From: Bemisia tabaci
Taxonomy: Eukaryota > Arthropoda > Insecta > Hemiptera > Aleyrodidae
Direction of reading: 5' to 3'
NCBI RefSeq assembly: GCF_918797505.1
Contig: NC_092793.1
Location: 48,224,243 to 48,288,242, forward strand
DNA length: 64,000 bases
How positions within the stretch are numbered: the first letter of the stretch is position 1; every line of letters begins with the position of its first letter. A model generated the notes under the pieces. That model was given only the letters and a program-made list of their open reading frames with translations. It had not been told where the DNA came from and made no database searches. Made by a program: the position numbers and the translations under genes. Below are positions 26,501 through 38,500 of this stretch, piece by piece.

Positions 26501-29500
26501 CTACCACGGAGCGACGGAGCCGTATCCCCTACAAAGAGTTCAAGGAGTACCGGGATTTCAGGTTTGCTCATTAATAATGAGGCTTTTGTCTCCGGGCCCC
26601 TTTACTGCGGTGGACTTCCTCAATACCACCGTGCTGACGAAGAACGCTGGATGAACTTTCGAGAGTTGCCAAATTTCCTTCGATAAAATGTTTATTTTTA
26701 AGGAAAGTTCTGAATATTTTTCCTCGAAATATTCAGGAACTTTAGGTGGAATTGCAAGCAAAATTATCTGGAAAATTGGAAGGAAAATATTCATAAGTCT
26801 ACCAGGAAATTCGTGTTTTATCAGAGGAATTTTGGCAACGCCTGAAGTTTCATACGGCGTTTTCCCATAACACGGCAGAATACCTTACAATAACGCGATC
26901 CACTGAATTTACGTATCTTCCTTGACTCACAATGAAGCTTCCATTCCGAAGCCACTCCAATTAGGCTCCGCCGTTTACTCGCAGCAGCCCCATTGTCCAC
27001 TATCAGTGAAGATATGTTATTAGTGGAGCATGGATACACAATGGTGGCTATAAACTCAACCCTAACCTTAGATCATCTTGGTGTTGACCAGTAGCGTGGC
27101 GTGAATGATCGACTTCCGATGGTTCTCCATTTGAAGCTATTATAAAGAATCGGTTATTCAGGTGTTCGCTGCGAACACCCTGTCTATCGATCATTTTCCA
27201 TAGGTTTAAACGGCAGATCACTCGATATATCGCAAAGCGCGCCCCGCCGCTGGTTTTGACATAAGGGCGCAAGGACTTGTGAAGATGAGTCCTATCCCGT
27301 GTTAAACAGATCATAACAGGCGCAAATACCGCCGTGCCCAGGAAGGACGACGTATGAGCCATCAGGCGTTGCAAAATTTCCTTCGATAAATCACGAATAT
27401 TTAGAAAACCAATTCATGAACCAAGGGTATCCTTGCGCTCAGTTCACTCAGTAGTTTCCACTTAAACACGAAATTCATCTAATTTCAGACACTGCAAATT
27501 CTCTATTCCATGGATTTAAATGGAGTGTTAAAACAGTGTAGCCAACTCGCTGGAATTTCCACTACCCAGGCCCCGTTTTTTGCGGACAGTCACACCCTCC
27601 AATCCTTGAATGGTTTAAATCAGCGCAATCTTTAACTCATTTTTAAGTATAGTCTTAGAGCACTAATTTTTAACAGAATCTATTACCACTTGATAGCAGT
27701 AGCCTAAGATTTCCTGAAGAGCGAGCGTGGAAATGAATGCGAGATCGTTAGTAAGCTGAGAGCGCTGAGGATTTCTCCTATGCTAATTCATTCAAATCAT
27801 GAAATATTATCGGGCTGAAATGCTCCATTCACCGAGCAGACGAAATGGCATTTAGCCAAAAGATCAGCACAAGTTTTGTAATTCCGGGTTGCCAGTAACA
27901 AACCAATTAGAATAAAAACGAAAAATTTAGAAAACTGTCCTCACCCGCCCATAGAGAAACAAATCATAATTAAGGATTGAATGCGTATTCCAGTGAAATA
28001 GATAATTTCTAGAGGATGATCGCCTGAACATCTTCACTCCAACTCTTAATTTTACGTGCGTCTGCAGGAAAGTTAACAACCAATCTTAGTATGGCTATAT
28101 TTTTTAGCGGTTTTAGAGAATCGATAGTTTTGCCGAGAGATGTATCAACTTAACTGCCAGGAGTCTAAGGAGGAACCAAGACTGCATGCTTAGGAAAAAA
28201 CATGGTATGAACACTCAGCGTTGTCAAACTAGCTTTGACAAGTCAGGAATTTGCGAGAGTACTCGTAACTATTTCCTTCCAAAGTCGTAGAGAATGTTGC
28301 TCGCAATTTAATCTTAAATGACTGAAATTTCAAGAAAAAATGTTCCTAAGTTTCCTCCATTATTAATATTTTCTAAGAGAAAATTTGACATTATCCAAAT
28401 ATCATACGGCACACAGTGGATCGAGTCAAAGTTGGGCAAAATTTGGAAATTTTCAAAGTTTGAAACTCCGTTAAATCAGGACTTTAAGATTTTAAAAGTG
28501 ATTTCATTTGTTTCCTCGTGACATTTCCTTCTAAGACCTCCCCTCTAAATTCAAAATGTGACGTTATGAACATCAAAACGTGCTGTTTTAGTCAAAAATT
28601 ACATGTCCGACCTCTCTGATTGACTCGATCTACTGTGCGACGTCTTGCTCCCTTGCACTGGGGGAAAAAAAAAAAAAAAAACATTGGATCTATGAGAGAC
28701 CAGACTCTTGAAAGCATTGACAAGAAAAAATACTCTTGATTCAATCAGATTTAAGCTTAAATCAAAAGGAAATCCGCTCAAATTAAGAGGCTGGGTTCTT
28801 GATTTAAGCTTAAATCTGATTGAATCAAGAGTATATTTTCTTGTCGATGTTTTAAAGAGTCTCGACTCTAGATCCAATGTGGTTTTTTTTTTTTTTTTTT
28901 TTTTTTTTTTCAGTGTGGCACGGCAAAAGATAGGAGCCGTGAGCCGTGACGCAAAAGTAACAGAGGATAAGCGTATCGAGTAGCGCTGGATGTCGGTGGG
29001 AGGAAGGGGGGGGGGTTAGAGGAAGACGAAGAGGCCAGCAATTCCGGCCAAGACGCTGCATCGAAAAATAAGTTTAATTAGATTTAAAGAAGTTATTGGC
29101 ACCCTACTCGTCGGAGCGCGAAAAGTTAAATCGAAAATGACGCGGGTGGAAATGAAGCGGCGGGGACAGGATAGACTGGAGGGATCCTGAAATTGTGCTG
29201 TGCCTCGATTGACTGGACGTCCATTTTCTATCTCCGCTCCGCACTTCCTTCCGAAAATCCTCATTTAGCGCCAATTTTTTGCGTCTAATATTGTTGGGAG
29301 CGAAGTTTCCAGACCCGGTCGCTACGTAGTGAGTGAAGTCCCTTTATACTGAGAGTAAAGACGCAACACTGGAAAAAAAAAAACACATTGGATCTAGAGT
29401 CCAGACTCTTGGAAACATTGACAAGAAAAAATACTCCTGATTCAATCAGATTTTTGCTTAAATCAAAAGGAAATCCGCTCAAATTAAGAGGCTTGGTTCT

Positions 29501-32500
29501 TGATTTAAGCTTAAATCTGATTGAATCAAGAGTATTTTTTCTTGTCGACGCTTTCAAGAGTCTGGACTCTAGATCCACTGTGTGTGTGTGTTTTTTTTTT
29601 CCAGTGAAGGAATCTATTTGTGATCAGCTCAACGATTCAAAAACTATAAATTGGCCTACGAAAAAACTTAACTTACATGGAGTGAGTTCGATAGGCGGGC
29701 GGGGAGTGGAACAGTTCAATTGCTACACTCGTCATATAACCCCTAGTAACATGGGCTTTTACGGGAATTTTTACAATAAATGATATTGGATTGAAATTTT
29801 CATCTCAAATTCTCTAAATGAATGACTAAGTTCCATACGCAGTTTTTCAAACGGTTGATTATAAATTTGATATAAGTCCTTATTCAGCAAGTCCAATAAA
29901 AAAACCGTAGAAACCAACTATTTGCATCCTAACCTAATTGTCGGTGTGTTACGAATTTCACTGTTGGCGTAGCATATAACATTCTGAATTAATCACTTGC
30001 GCATGTAACAGAACCATTGATGCTTGAGTTCCGTGCGCAACTCATGAACTGATGAAACTAAGTAGAATCAGACTAATTAATTATAGTTTTTTAGCAGTCG
30101 TGAATGCATAGTTGAAGTGCGCTCCAGCGCTCCATGCACGCTGGCCTTTTCGATTTCCGTTAACATTTTTGCAGTCATGAATGCATAGGTGAAGTGCGCT
30201 TCAGCTAGAATTGTATTTAGCAAATGGGTGGTTTTTATACGAGGTTTAAAAATAAATAAGTGATTCGGAATATAACAAAAGAATATGAACTATGCAAAAC
30301 GATAATCCGGGTATCGGAACTTGGCTGTTTTGAAAACGCCTTCAAATGCGGCGTGATACCTCACGCATTCCGGAGAGTTCAAATAGTTGTATCATTGCGC
30401 CTTAGAAATGCGACTGAAGATTCAAATGGAAATAGCCCTCATATACACGCTGGCTTTGTCGATTTCCTTTGACATTTTTGCAGTGGTGAAAGCATAGCTG
30501 AAGTGCGCTTCAGCTAGAATTGTATTTAGCAAATGGGTGGCTTTTATAGGAGGATTAAAAATAAACAAGTGGTACGGAATATAACGAAAGAATATGAACT
30601 ATGCAAAACAATAATCCGGGTATCGGAACTTGGCTGTTTTGTAAACGCCTTCAAATGCGGCGTGATACCTCACGCATTCCGGAGAGTTCAAATAGTCGTA
30701 TCATTGCGCCGTAAGAATGCGACGGAAGATTACAATTGAAATAGCTTTCATGCACGCTGGCTTTGTCAGTTTCCTTTGACATTTTAGCAGTACATGTTGC
30801 TAAAATTCCATAAATTTATTATTTTTTTGTGAGAAAACTAAACATTTTTATGAGTGGAATCGTTTTTGGATCTACTTTAGATTTTAATCCGCATGTGTTC
30901 CTTTACAATCTCGTTAAAAGGTGAAATATATGCGATGTATACGATGTATTCCTCGGAAAAATAATTTCCTACTAGAGAAGAGTTCAACTTATGGTTGCAT
31001 ATTTCTCATTTTCATTTAAAATTACGTACTAAGATACCGGCATTGAAAAAATGGACATGATTTAAGCCGATATATTCCAGATTTTTTCCTCAGGAAAAAT
31101 ATATCCCTGAATCAAGAGGGGAAAATGCTTCCATTGGTAAAAGTGTCGCATAAATCAAGCAGAGAACTTGCTGGATTCGAGCGACTTTATTCTCGATTAA
31201 AAAAAAATCAGTAAATCTTCAAGACTAATAATTTTAGTTACTTTGTTTTCCAGTTTGAAATTTTTTAAATGATTTTTTAAAAAAAATAGCAAAAGTTTCA
31301 GAAGTACGGCATTTTGAACTTTCAAACGCGATTGTCTCCAAACTTAGATTTCCGGTCGCTTTTAAATACTGGAATTGATTAAAAAAAACCGGAAAATCTT
31401 CTAGGTGAACGGCAACGTTGGTGGAACGTGACCCTCTACGTGATGCAAGGCTGACAACCGAACAGCGATGATCCTCATCGTTGATTCATCGGTGGGCATC
31501 GGTGCTTTGCCCACATAATCGATTACGCGCTTGATGAGCTATTGTCGCTGCATTGCGTTTTTAGGAGAATTTTATTCCGAGCTTCAAGACTAGTTTTTAT
31601 ATACGAGCCTCTTGATTGGCGCATTTTATTCAAATTCCGAACCGCCGCCTCGGGGACATACGAGCGCAGCGTTTCAAAATTCTGAATGTTTATTCTAAAT
31701 CCACTTTGAGAATACCGCCTAACCGACAATTTTGCGAAATTGAAGTGGCGACTTTGCCTCATTCTTCAGTATTAAATATGCAACCTGATGCTTTTAGTTA
31801 ATTTCCAATTTCACATGAAGCGCTATGAAGATGCTGTATTGCTGTGATCTATAAAAACATTGCAAATCCAACCAAAAATTAACAGAAATGGCAGAGTTTC
31901 TTCCTTATTCCGCAAAATTGTCAGTTTGCAGCTAGGTGGTATTGTTCCTTCACCATCAACCATCCACCATTAACCATAGCCATTAAGCATTGTAACCTTA
32001 ACCATCGAAATGCATCATAACCAACAGCTAGCACTCTGCCATGTTTTAGAAAAGCGGAGTGCGAGCATTCGAATGTCGAATTTCCTACCAGAATATATTT
32101 TTTTAAAAAGAAAGTTATGAATCTTATTCCTTGACAATTTTAGACTCTTAAAATCACACGATTTTTTAATGCCACTATTCGTGCTTTGTTGTTGTGCATG
32201 AAGTGTCATCAAAATTGAAGGCGAAATGAGATGATTTGTCTTGACTCTAACTTTGTGTTGCGCTCAAGGACGACTTAATTATAATTCAATCAAAACGGGC
32301 CATCCATTTCTGGCATCCGAGCATAACTACCGCAAAACTATCATAAAAACACGTAGCTCACTTTGCCACGTTGAAGCTTTATTGTCGCATTTTGCTTCCC
32401 TGAAAGATGACTAATTGTAAGAAGCAGTTTCATAATGAGATATGAAACATTCATGGATGACATTAGGAAAAAGATTTCGAACTTGCACGGCTCTTTGATA

Positions 32501-35500
32501 CCACTAATCGTGTTTTGTAGGTGTGCTTGAAGCATCGTAAAAATCGAAGGCGAGATGAGTTATGTCTGGACTCCGACTTGGTGCGTGCAGCGCTAAGGGA
32601 CAACCTTTTTCCGTCAAAACGAGAAGACTATCCGTGACATCTGGGCAAATTTTATCTTAAATTTTCTCGATTTCAAGATACTTTCATTAGAAACATTCGT
32701 TTCGTTGAGATGTAGAAAATCAACAGATGATGACAGCACAAGGCTCTTAAGCTCAAATTACGAATAAAACTCTCTGCAAAAATTGGAAGATAAATATTTA
32801 CGTTCCCAAAGATTCACGACTTGTCGAAGAAAATTTAGCATTACGTCGAAAGGTTTATTCGGCGTTCAACCTTGACACGGCAATACTGCTGATGTGACGG
32901 ATATGCTATGGTACTTGGTGGCATTTAAATAACTGTTATTATTTGGGGCTCATCCTCACGCTTGGTTCAATCATTTGTAATAAAATATCTGAGTAATAAA
33001 ATGAAACATGTTGGTTTAATTACCTGCACGAGCTCTCCGTTTTCTCTTCCGTTGGCAGTGAATGTCAAATGGCACAAAAATGGCAGTTTCTCATCTTTAG
33101 GTCTAGGCAGTGATAGTGAATACGTCGTGGGAATGTCACCGTAATATGTCCGATTGCAAACTGAAAAAAAAGAGAGAAAAATCCACACGTATAAAAACAT
33201 GCCACAGTCGTGATGATACTCACAAAATGTTGATGGAGGAGAAATCCCACAAAAGAAAATATGGAGGAAGATGGGAGCAAAACAAGGACGAGAATGATAA
33301 AAGAATGGAGAGGAATCCTGGAAAAATGGAAAGAAACAAATGGAGTCAAACAGTGGATCGAGTCACAAGGAGAGGTCGGACAAAATTTGAAATCTTTAAA
33401 CGCTTATAACTCCGTTCATACAAAACTTTGAGGTTTTGAAAGTCATTTCTTCGGTTTTCTCGTGAAATTTTCTACTAGATGCACTCCTTAAAGTCTAAAG
33501 TGTGACGAAATAAACATCAAAATTCGTAGTTTTAGTCAAAACTTTCATGTCCAACAACTCCAATTGACTCAATCCAGTGTGCGGCGTGGAAGGTGCATTG
33601 CTCGCTCCCAGGAATACGCAAAGTTACGTCACCATTCTGAGTGTAAGAATCACGGATGCACGCGACGTTTCCACTAGAGTTAAGTGCTTTCTGCCTAACG
33701 TACGCTGAGATCCGAGGTTTTTGACTCAAGCCATGGTCGCGGAGCCGCTCACAGCGAAGGGATTCCGAGCGGCCATTATTGATGAGGATGCAGCACACTG
33801 TGAGCCGGGTTGCAGATGTTTTCAATTGGCAGGCGCTCCTCTAAATAACTTATGTCCACAGTTCCAACTTCAAAGTGACGCGATGCGGCCACTTTGCCTC
33901 GCTGCCCACATTCCGGTGCCGCGCCGCGAGTCACGAGATGCAATTCCGCGAATATGCCCCCGATTTTCAGGTACTTGGTGACGAACTGACCTGTTACGCT
34001 CTACAGATATATTGCCATTGAGATTCCCTTTGCAAGTGAATCATCAGATTTATATTCAAATTGTAAGAGTGGAAAATAAGCATTGACGGCCAACTTGCGA
34101 AACCACCTAAATTCATTGCGATAATTCAAAATTTCTGCCCCTCTTTTATTTATATATTCTATTTTTAGAGGAAGCAAGCCAGCTTCATAACAATACATCT
34201 ATACAGAATATATTCTGCTGGCGGAGGAGATAAACTAAGGCAGTTTTCGGGGCAATACGTTCACTAGTTTTCCAAAAACAAACAAATATGATAGGAAGTC
34301 TACAACGTCGCAAATGGAGATACGTGGTTCCCCAATTTGGCCGTCGATATAGAATCCCTTTCTTTTTTTCTTTCTTTCATAAATTTGCATCGTCTGACTC
34401 GTTTGAAGCGAAGACGAGTTGACTCAGGTATGGTAAAGTAGCTATTTTAATCTTTTTATGAATGAATATTTGATTCCCAATAAAATTTAACGAACTTCAC
34501 TCAAAAATTTTTAAAAAGGTCCACAGGGCATGCAAATCTTACCTCGTCGTCACCCATGCAAAAGAACATAACTATATTTTACAGTTGCCAGTTGAAAATG
34601 AAAATTTTAGCACCGCAGGTTATAAAGAGTCGCAAGTTTTACGATACTTAACGATGAATTATGCCCGTGTGTGTCTATTATTCTATAGGTTATCAAGCAA
34701 CTGATATTACATTGCTGAATCTCCTTGTCGACACCGTGACGTCAGCGTCACCTCTCCATTGAGCGCCCCCGTTGCCTTCTTCCAGTTGGTACCCAATCAA
34801 AACTTTGCCTAAACGAGGCGTCTTGCACCTATACACTTTTGTGCCGCTCAAAAACAAATCTACTTAAAACGTGAATTTACGGGCAATAGCGAAAGGTAAT
34901 TTGAAATCATGGGGTAAGCCGGCCATGTTGACCTAGCGGTCAGCGCGTCTAACTCTAGACCAATAGATCCCGGGTTCGAATCCCGTTGGTGGCGACAAAT
35001 TTTCACGGAACTGACGAGCGGATCTGCAGAAACAGATTCTACTCGGCCTTAGTCCCTGAACATTTGAAAGCCGGAGCATGGATGTGCCAAAATCTCCCTG
35101 ATGTCTACTGACAATAAAAAATAATAATCTCTACGTTGAACTCTTGTCCATTGATGGCTGTAGATTCCTAAACTGGAATAGAAGCCGAATAAACTGCAAA
35201 AATAAAAAAATCAAAAAACCATAGGTTAGGTATCCCTTTGGGCCCTAACTTTGTTTGCAAAGGCATCGGTGAGGGCCTTAGAGAATTTTGGGATTCCAGA
35301 TTTGTCCATACTCTCCCAATTTAGGTAGCACAGCTCAGATCGGAGCAAAGCGTGGGTGTCATCTAGAGTTGGGGCGTGAAAATTTAAGCGGACGAAATTA
35401 GAGTGGACGTCCTCGTCGCGCCGGCGTCGGGCGTTGGCGTCGCCGTTGGGTTGCGTCGCACACTGGATCGGGTCAATATGAGAGGTCGGACAAAATTTGA

Positions 35501-38500
35501 AAACTTTAATAACTCCGTTTATACAAAATTTTGAGGTCCTAGTAGTGGTTCCATTGGTTTCCTCGTGAAATTTTCTTCCATTAACACACATTATAATATG
35601 AATTGTGACGAACTAAACATCAAAATTTGCAATTTTAGGGGGAAAATGTATGTACGACCTCTCTGATTGACTCGATCCACTGTGCGTGGTCCCGCAGGAA
35701 TCCTCGCCGGGCCCAGAGACAGGGACAGCGAGCATGGAGCCTATGTTTAATGGACGAGGTTAAGCGGTGCGCGGTAAACCGAACCCCCTCCATTGACGGA
35801 TCACTGAAAAATACACGCGGTCCCCATTTGAAAATGAGGATTTTCAGTACTGCATGGCAACATGGCCGGCCCTGTGACGGCCTCCAATAACATTTCGTCC
35901 ATCGGCTGACCGCTCAAAACTTTCAAAGCTGTCTCAATATACCCCCCTTCCCTGTTTCCCTCACTTAGTTGTCAAATGGCTTTACTCTTGATTTAAAGTT
36001 TTTATGGGTTAGGACGTGAACTGGAGTCAACGCGCAATTTCCGGATGAAGGAACTTAACTCATTCTTAAATTGCAAAGTTGACCCAGACAAATTTTTGAA
36101 AAGCATAGAATGTGCGTAATCATAAAAAAAAAATCAGTGAATTTTCAGATAATAATGCCCAACAGTTTAATGGAAAGAATACGATGTTTGGGTGAAATTT
36201 GGCAACGATAAAATGTAGTTACGTTCTTTTGTATGGATGACGACGGGGTACGAGCTGCTAAGAGCCCAAGCCGGGCTCAACATTAAAAAGTAAACTTACT
36301 GGCAGTTTTTAGTGTAGGCAGCACAATCTGCTACGTGGTCGAATTTTTGTATCATTCCCATATAATAGTCAGGCAGTTTTTGTTGGCGCATTTGTTGTAG
36401 ACACGATAAATTTTGTTAGAATCGCGTCAACTCATTCAATTTTTTTAAGTGCGTGCCTTTCGATCGTCAAAAGAAGACAAGAGAAAATAGTGATAGAAGA
36501 GAGAGGTAGGATGAAGGAAGTAAAATGAAAAATAAGAACAAGAGAGGAAAAAATAGAACAAAAGAGATAGAGGACAAGAATCAAAAGGAGAGGAAAAAGG
36601 GAAGAATAAGAAAAACAACGCAGTACGAAGTATAGTTTGGCGAACCGAATGGTGCGGTTGCACTCTAACTTTCTCTCTCGGTGTTGCTAACTTGCAAAAA
36701 TCATCACCACGTCACAAGCATTATTCCAAGATCGTTAACATAGAGGCATTTCCTTTGGAAAACCTCTGGAGGGCTGAGGCTAGAGGATGATTAATTCCAA
36801 AGGCGTGTATAATAATTTCTATTCGAAGTGAAACCACCCGGAGCTACGTTGAGTGAGTCGCTGCTCTAATTCACAAGATAATTGCGATTTTCCAGCCGCA
36901 AAAATCGCTCGGAGCATTGTCCCCGCGAGTAATAACGAAAGAATAAAACATGATCCCGTGTGACAGTGGGTCTCCACTCGCCCCAAAACTGGGTCAAATG
37001 AACATTTGCTCCTCTCACGGCCGTAAACCTCGTAGGGATGTGTTCCGCTCTTCGAGTTCAGCTTTCCGTTTTCGTGAGTCTCTGAGAGTAGGAGAGAAGT
37101 TTGAAGGCGTATGGCGTTAACCCTGTTGATACTAGCTCCTTTCTCCCCTGGCTCATGACTCGGCCGCATTTAAATGAAGCCTCCTACCATTATGAAGAAG
37201 CTACTACCACACTGTCAGGCTCAGGAAAAACGTCGTATGAACATTCAAGAGTTGCCAAATTTTCTCAGATAAAATGTTTATTTTTGAGGAGAGATATAAA
37301 TATTTTCTTTTGCAATTTCCAGATAATTTAGATCTGGTAGTGAATAAAATTCTCTAAAAAATTCAAAGGAAAATGTTAACAGGTTTTTCTGCAAATTCAT
37401 ATTTTATCAAAGGAAATTTGCCAACGTCAGAAGGCTCATGCGGTGTGTTTCCTCAGAACAGCAGTATAGTTGTCGTTTTGTTCTCAGTCACGTTTGTTTT
37501 AAACAATACATTACACTCGTAAAGGATTTTCATCGTTAGTAATAAATGATCTCGTCTATGAGCCGTAAATAATTCCAATAGAAATGGATCGCATCAAGCG
37601 GAGAGAAGCTAATGCGATTTTTGGGAGTATTGAGTTCAATGATCGATCTGAATGAGCCTGGGTGTATTCTCTTCATTGTATTCAAATTATTTGTTCATAA
37701 ACATTATATTTAATCCGATTTCAAGAATTAAAACTGAGAATGCTATGCTTTGGGCCTCTCGAATTTTCAGAAGAGAGGCAATTCAGCAGTGCCAGCCAAG
37801 AGGTATACTGCACGAGAATTCTGCAGTCCTGAGGAAAAACGCCGTATGAACCTTCAGGCGTTGCCAAATTTCCTTTGATAAAACGCGAATTTTCTGGTAA
37901 ACTTATGAATCTTTTCCCTCCGCCTTTTCAGACAATTTTATTCGCAATTTCACCTATGGTCCCTGAAAATTTCATGGAAAAATATTCATATCTTCCTCAA
38001 AAATAAACATTTAATTAAAGGGCCTTCGGCAACTCTCGAATGAACATACGGTGTTCTTCCGTAGCACGGCAGAATTTTAGCACTGTTGAGGTATGATTCA
38101 AGCGACGTATTCATCTAAACAATAATACGACAATTCTATTTTTTCTGTTGAGCGTATTGCATAGTCGGGTAACTATAGGCACTTTTCCACGATCGGACCC
38201 GCATTTCCGCCTGTAGTTGAAAACAGAAATCACTGAAAAATTCACCTCTAGTTGGCTTTCCTCCATGAATTTACTTACGAAGCCCAGATGGAACCCACTG
38301 TAATATGGTTTAAGTTCTGGGAAATGATTATACGTCCGATTTTACAATATTTTTTTTTTTACTTTTAAGGAAATAAGCAGCAATATTTTTCACAAATAAT
38401 TTGGAGATTGAAATTATCATTTTCGGACATAAATGGACGGCTTCATGCTGGGAAAAAAAAACTGCGTGGAAATTAATTAACTATGTGCATAGAATTTGGG

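Larger units (their letters stand above)
20040..33023 (-). other. Gene 1 intron of 13 kb
   Basis: The largest intron. Mostly repeats: foldbacks at 20103, 20585, 21291, 21967, 22552, 24003, 25221, 26306; Family B at 25878 and 26629; Families A and C at 28.4-29.6 kb; the 307-bp tandem repeat at 30.1-30.8 kb; diverged direct repeats near 32.16 and 32.49 kb. I see no further exon. Confidence 0.65.

Noticed and set aside
33721..33981. GC-richer patch with open frames on both strands
   Set aside because: Considered as a gene 1 exon, but the minus-strand frame lacks CUB features and good splice sites, and the true exon at 33024-33160 satisfies the phases.
34921..34995. Functional tRNA gene
   Set aside because: A and B boxes are present, but I could not form a convincing full cloverleaf, and the sequence continues into a SINE-like body and tail.
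36819..37169. 116-codon minus-strand open frame with cysteines
   Set aside because: No LDLa or CUB spacing, no convincing acceptor or donor; not needed to join gene 1 exons.
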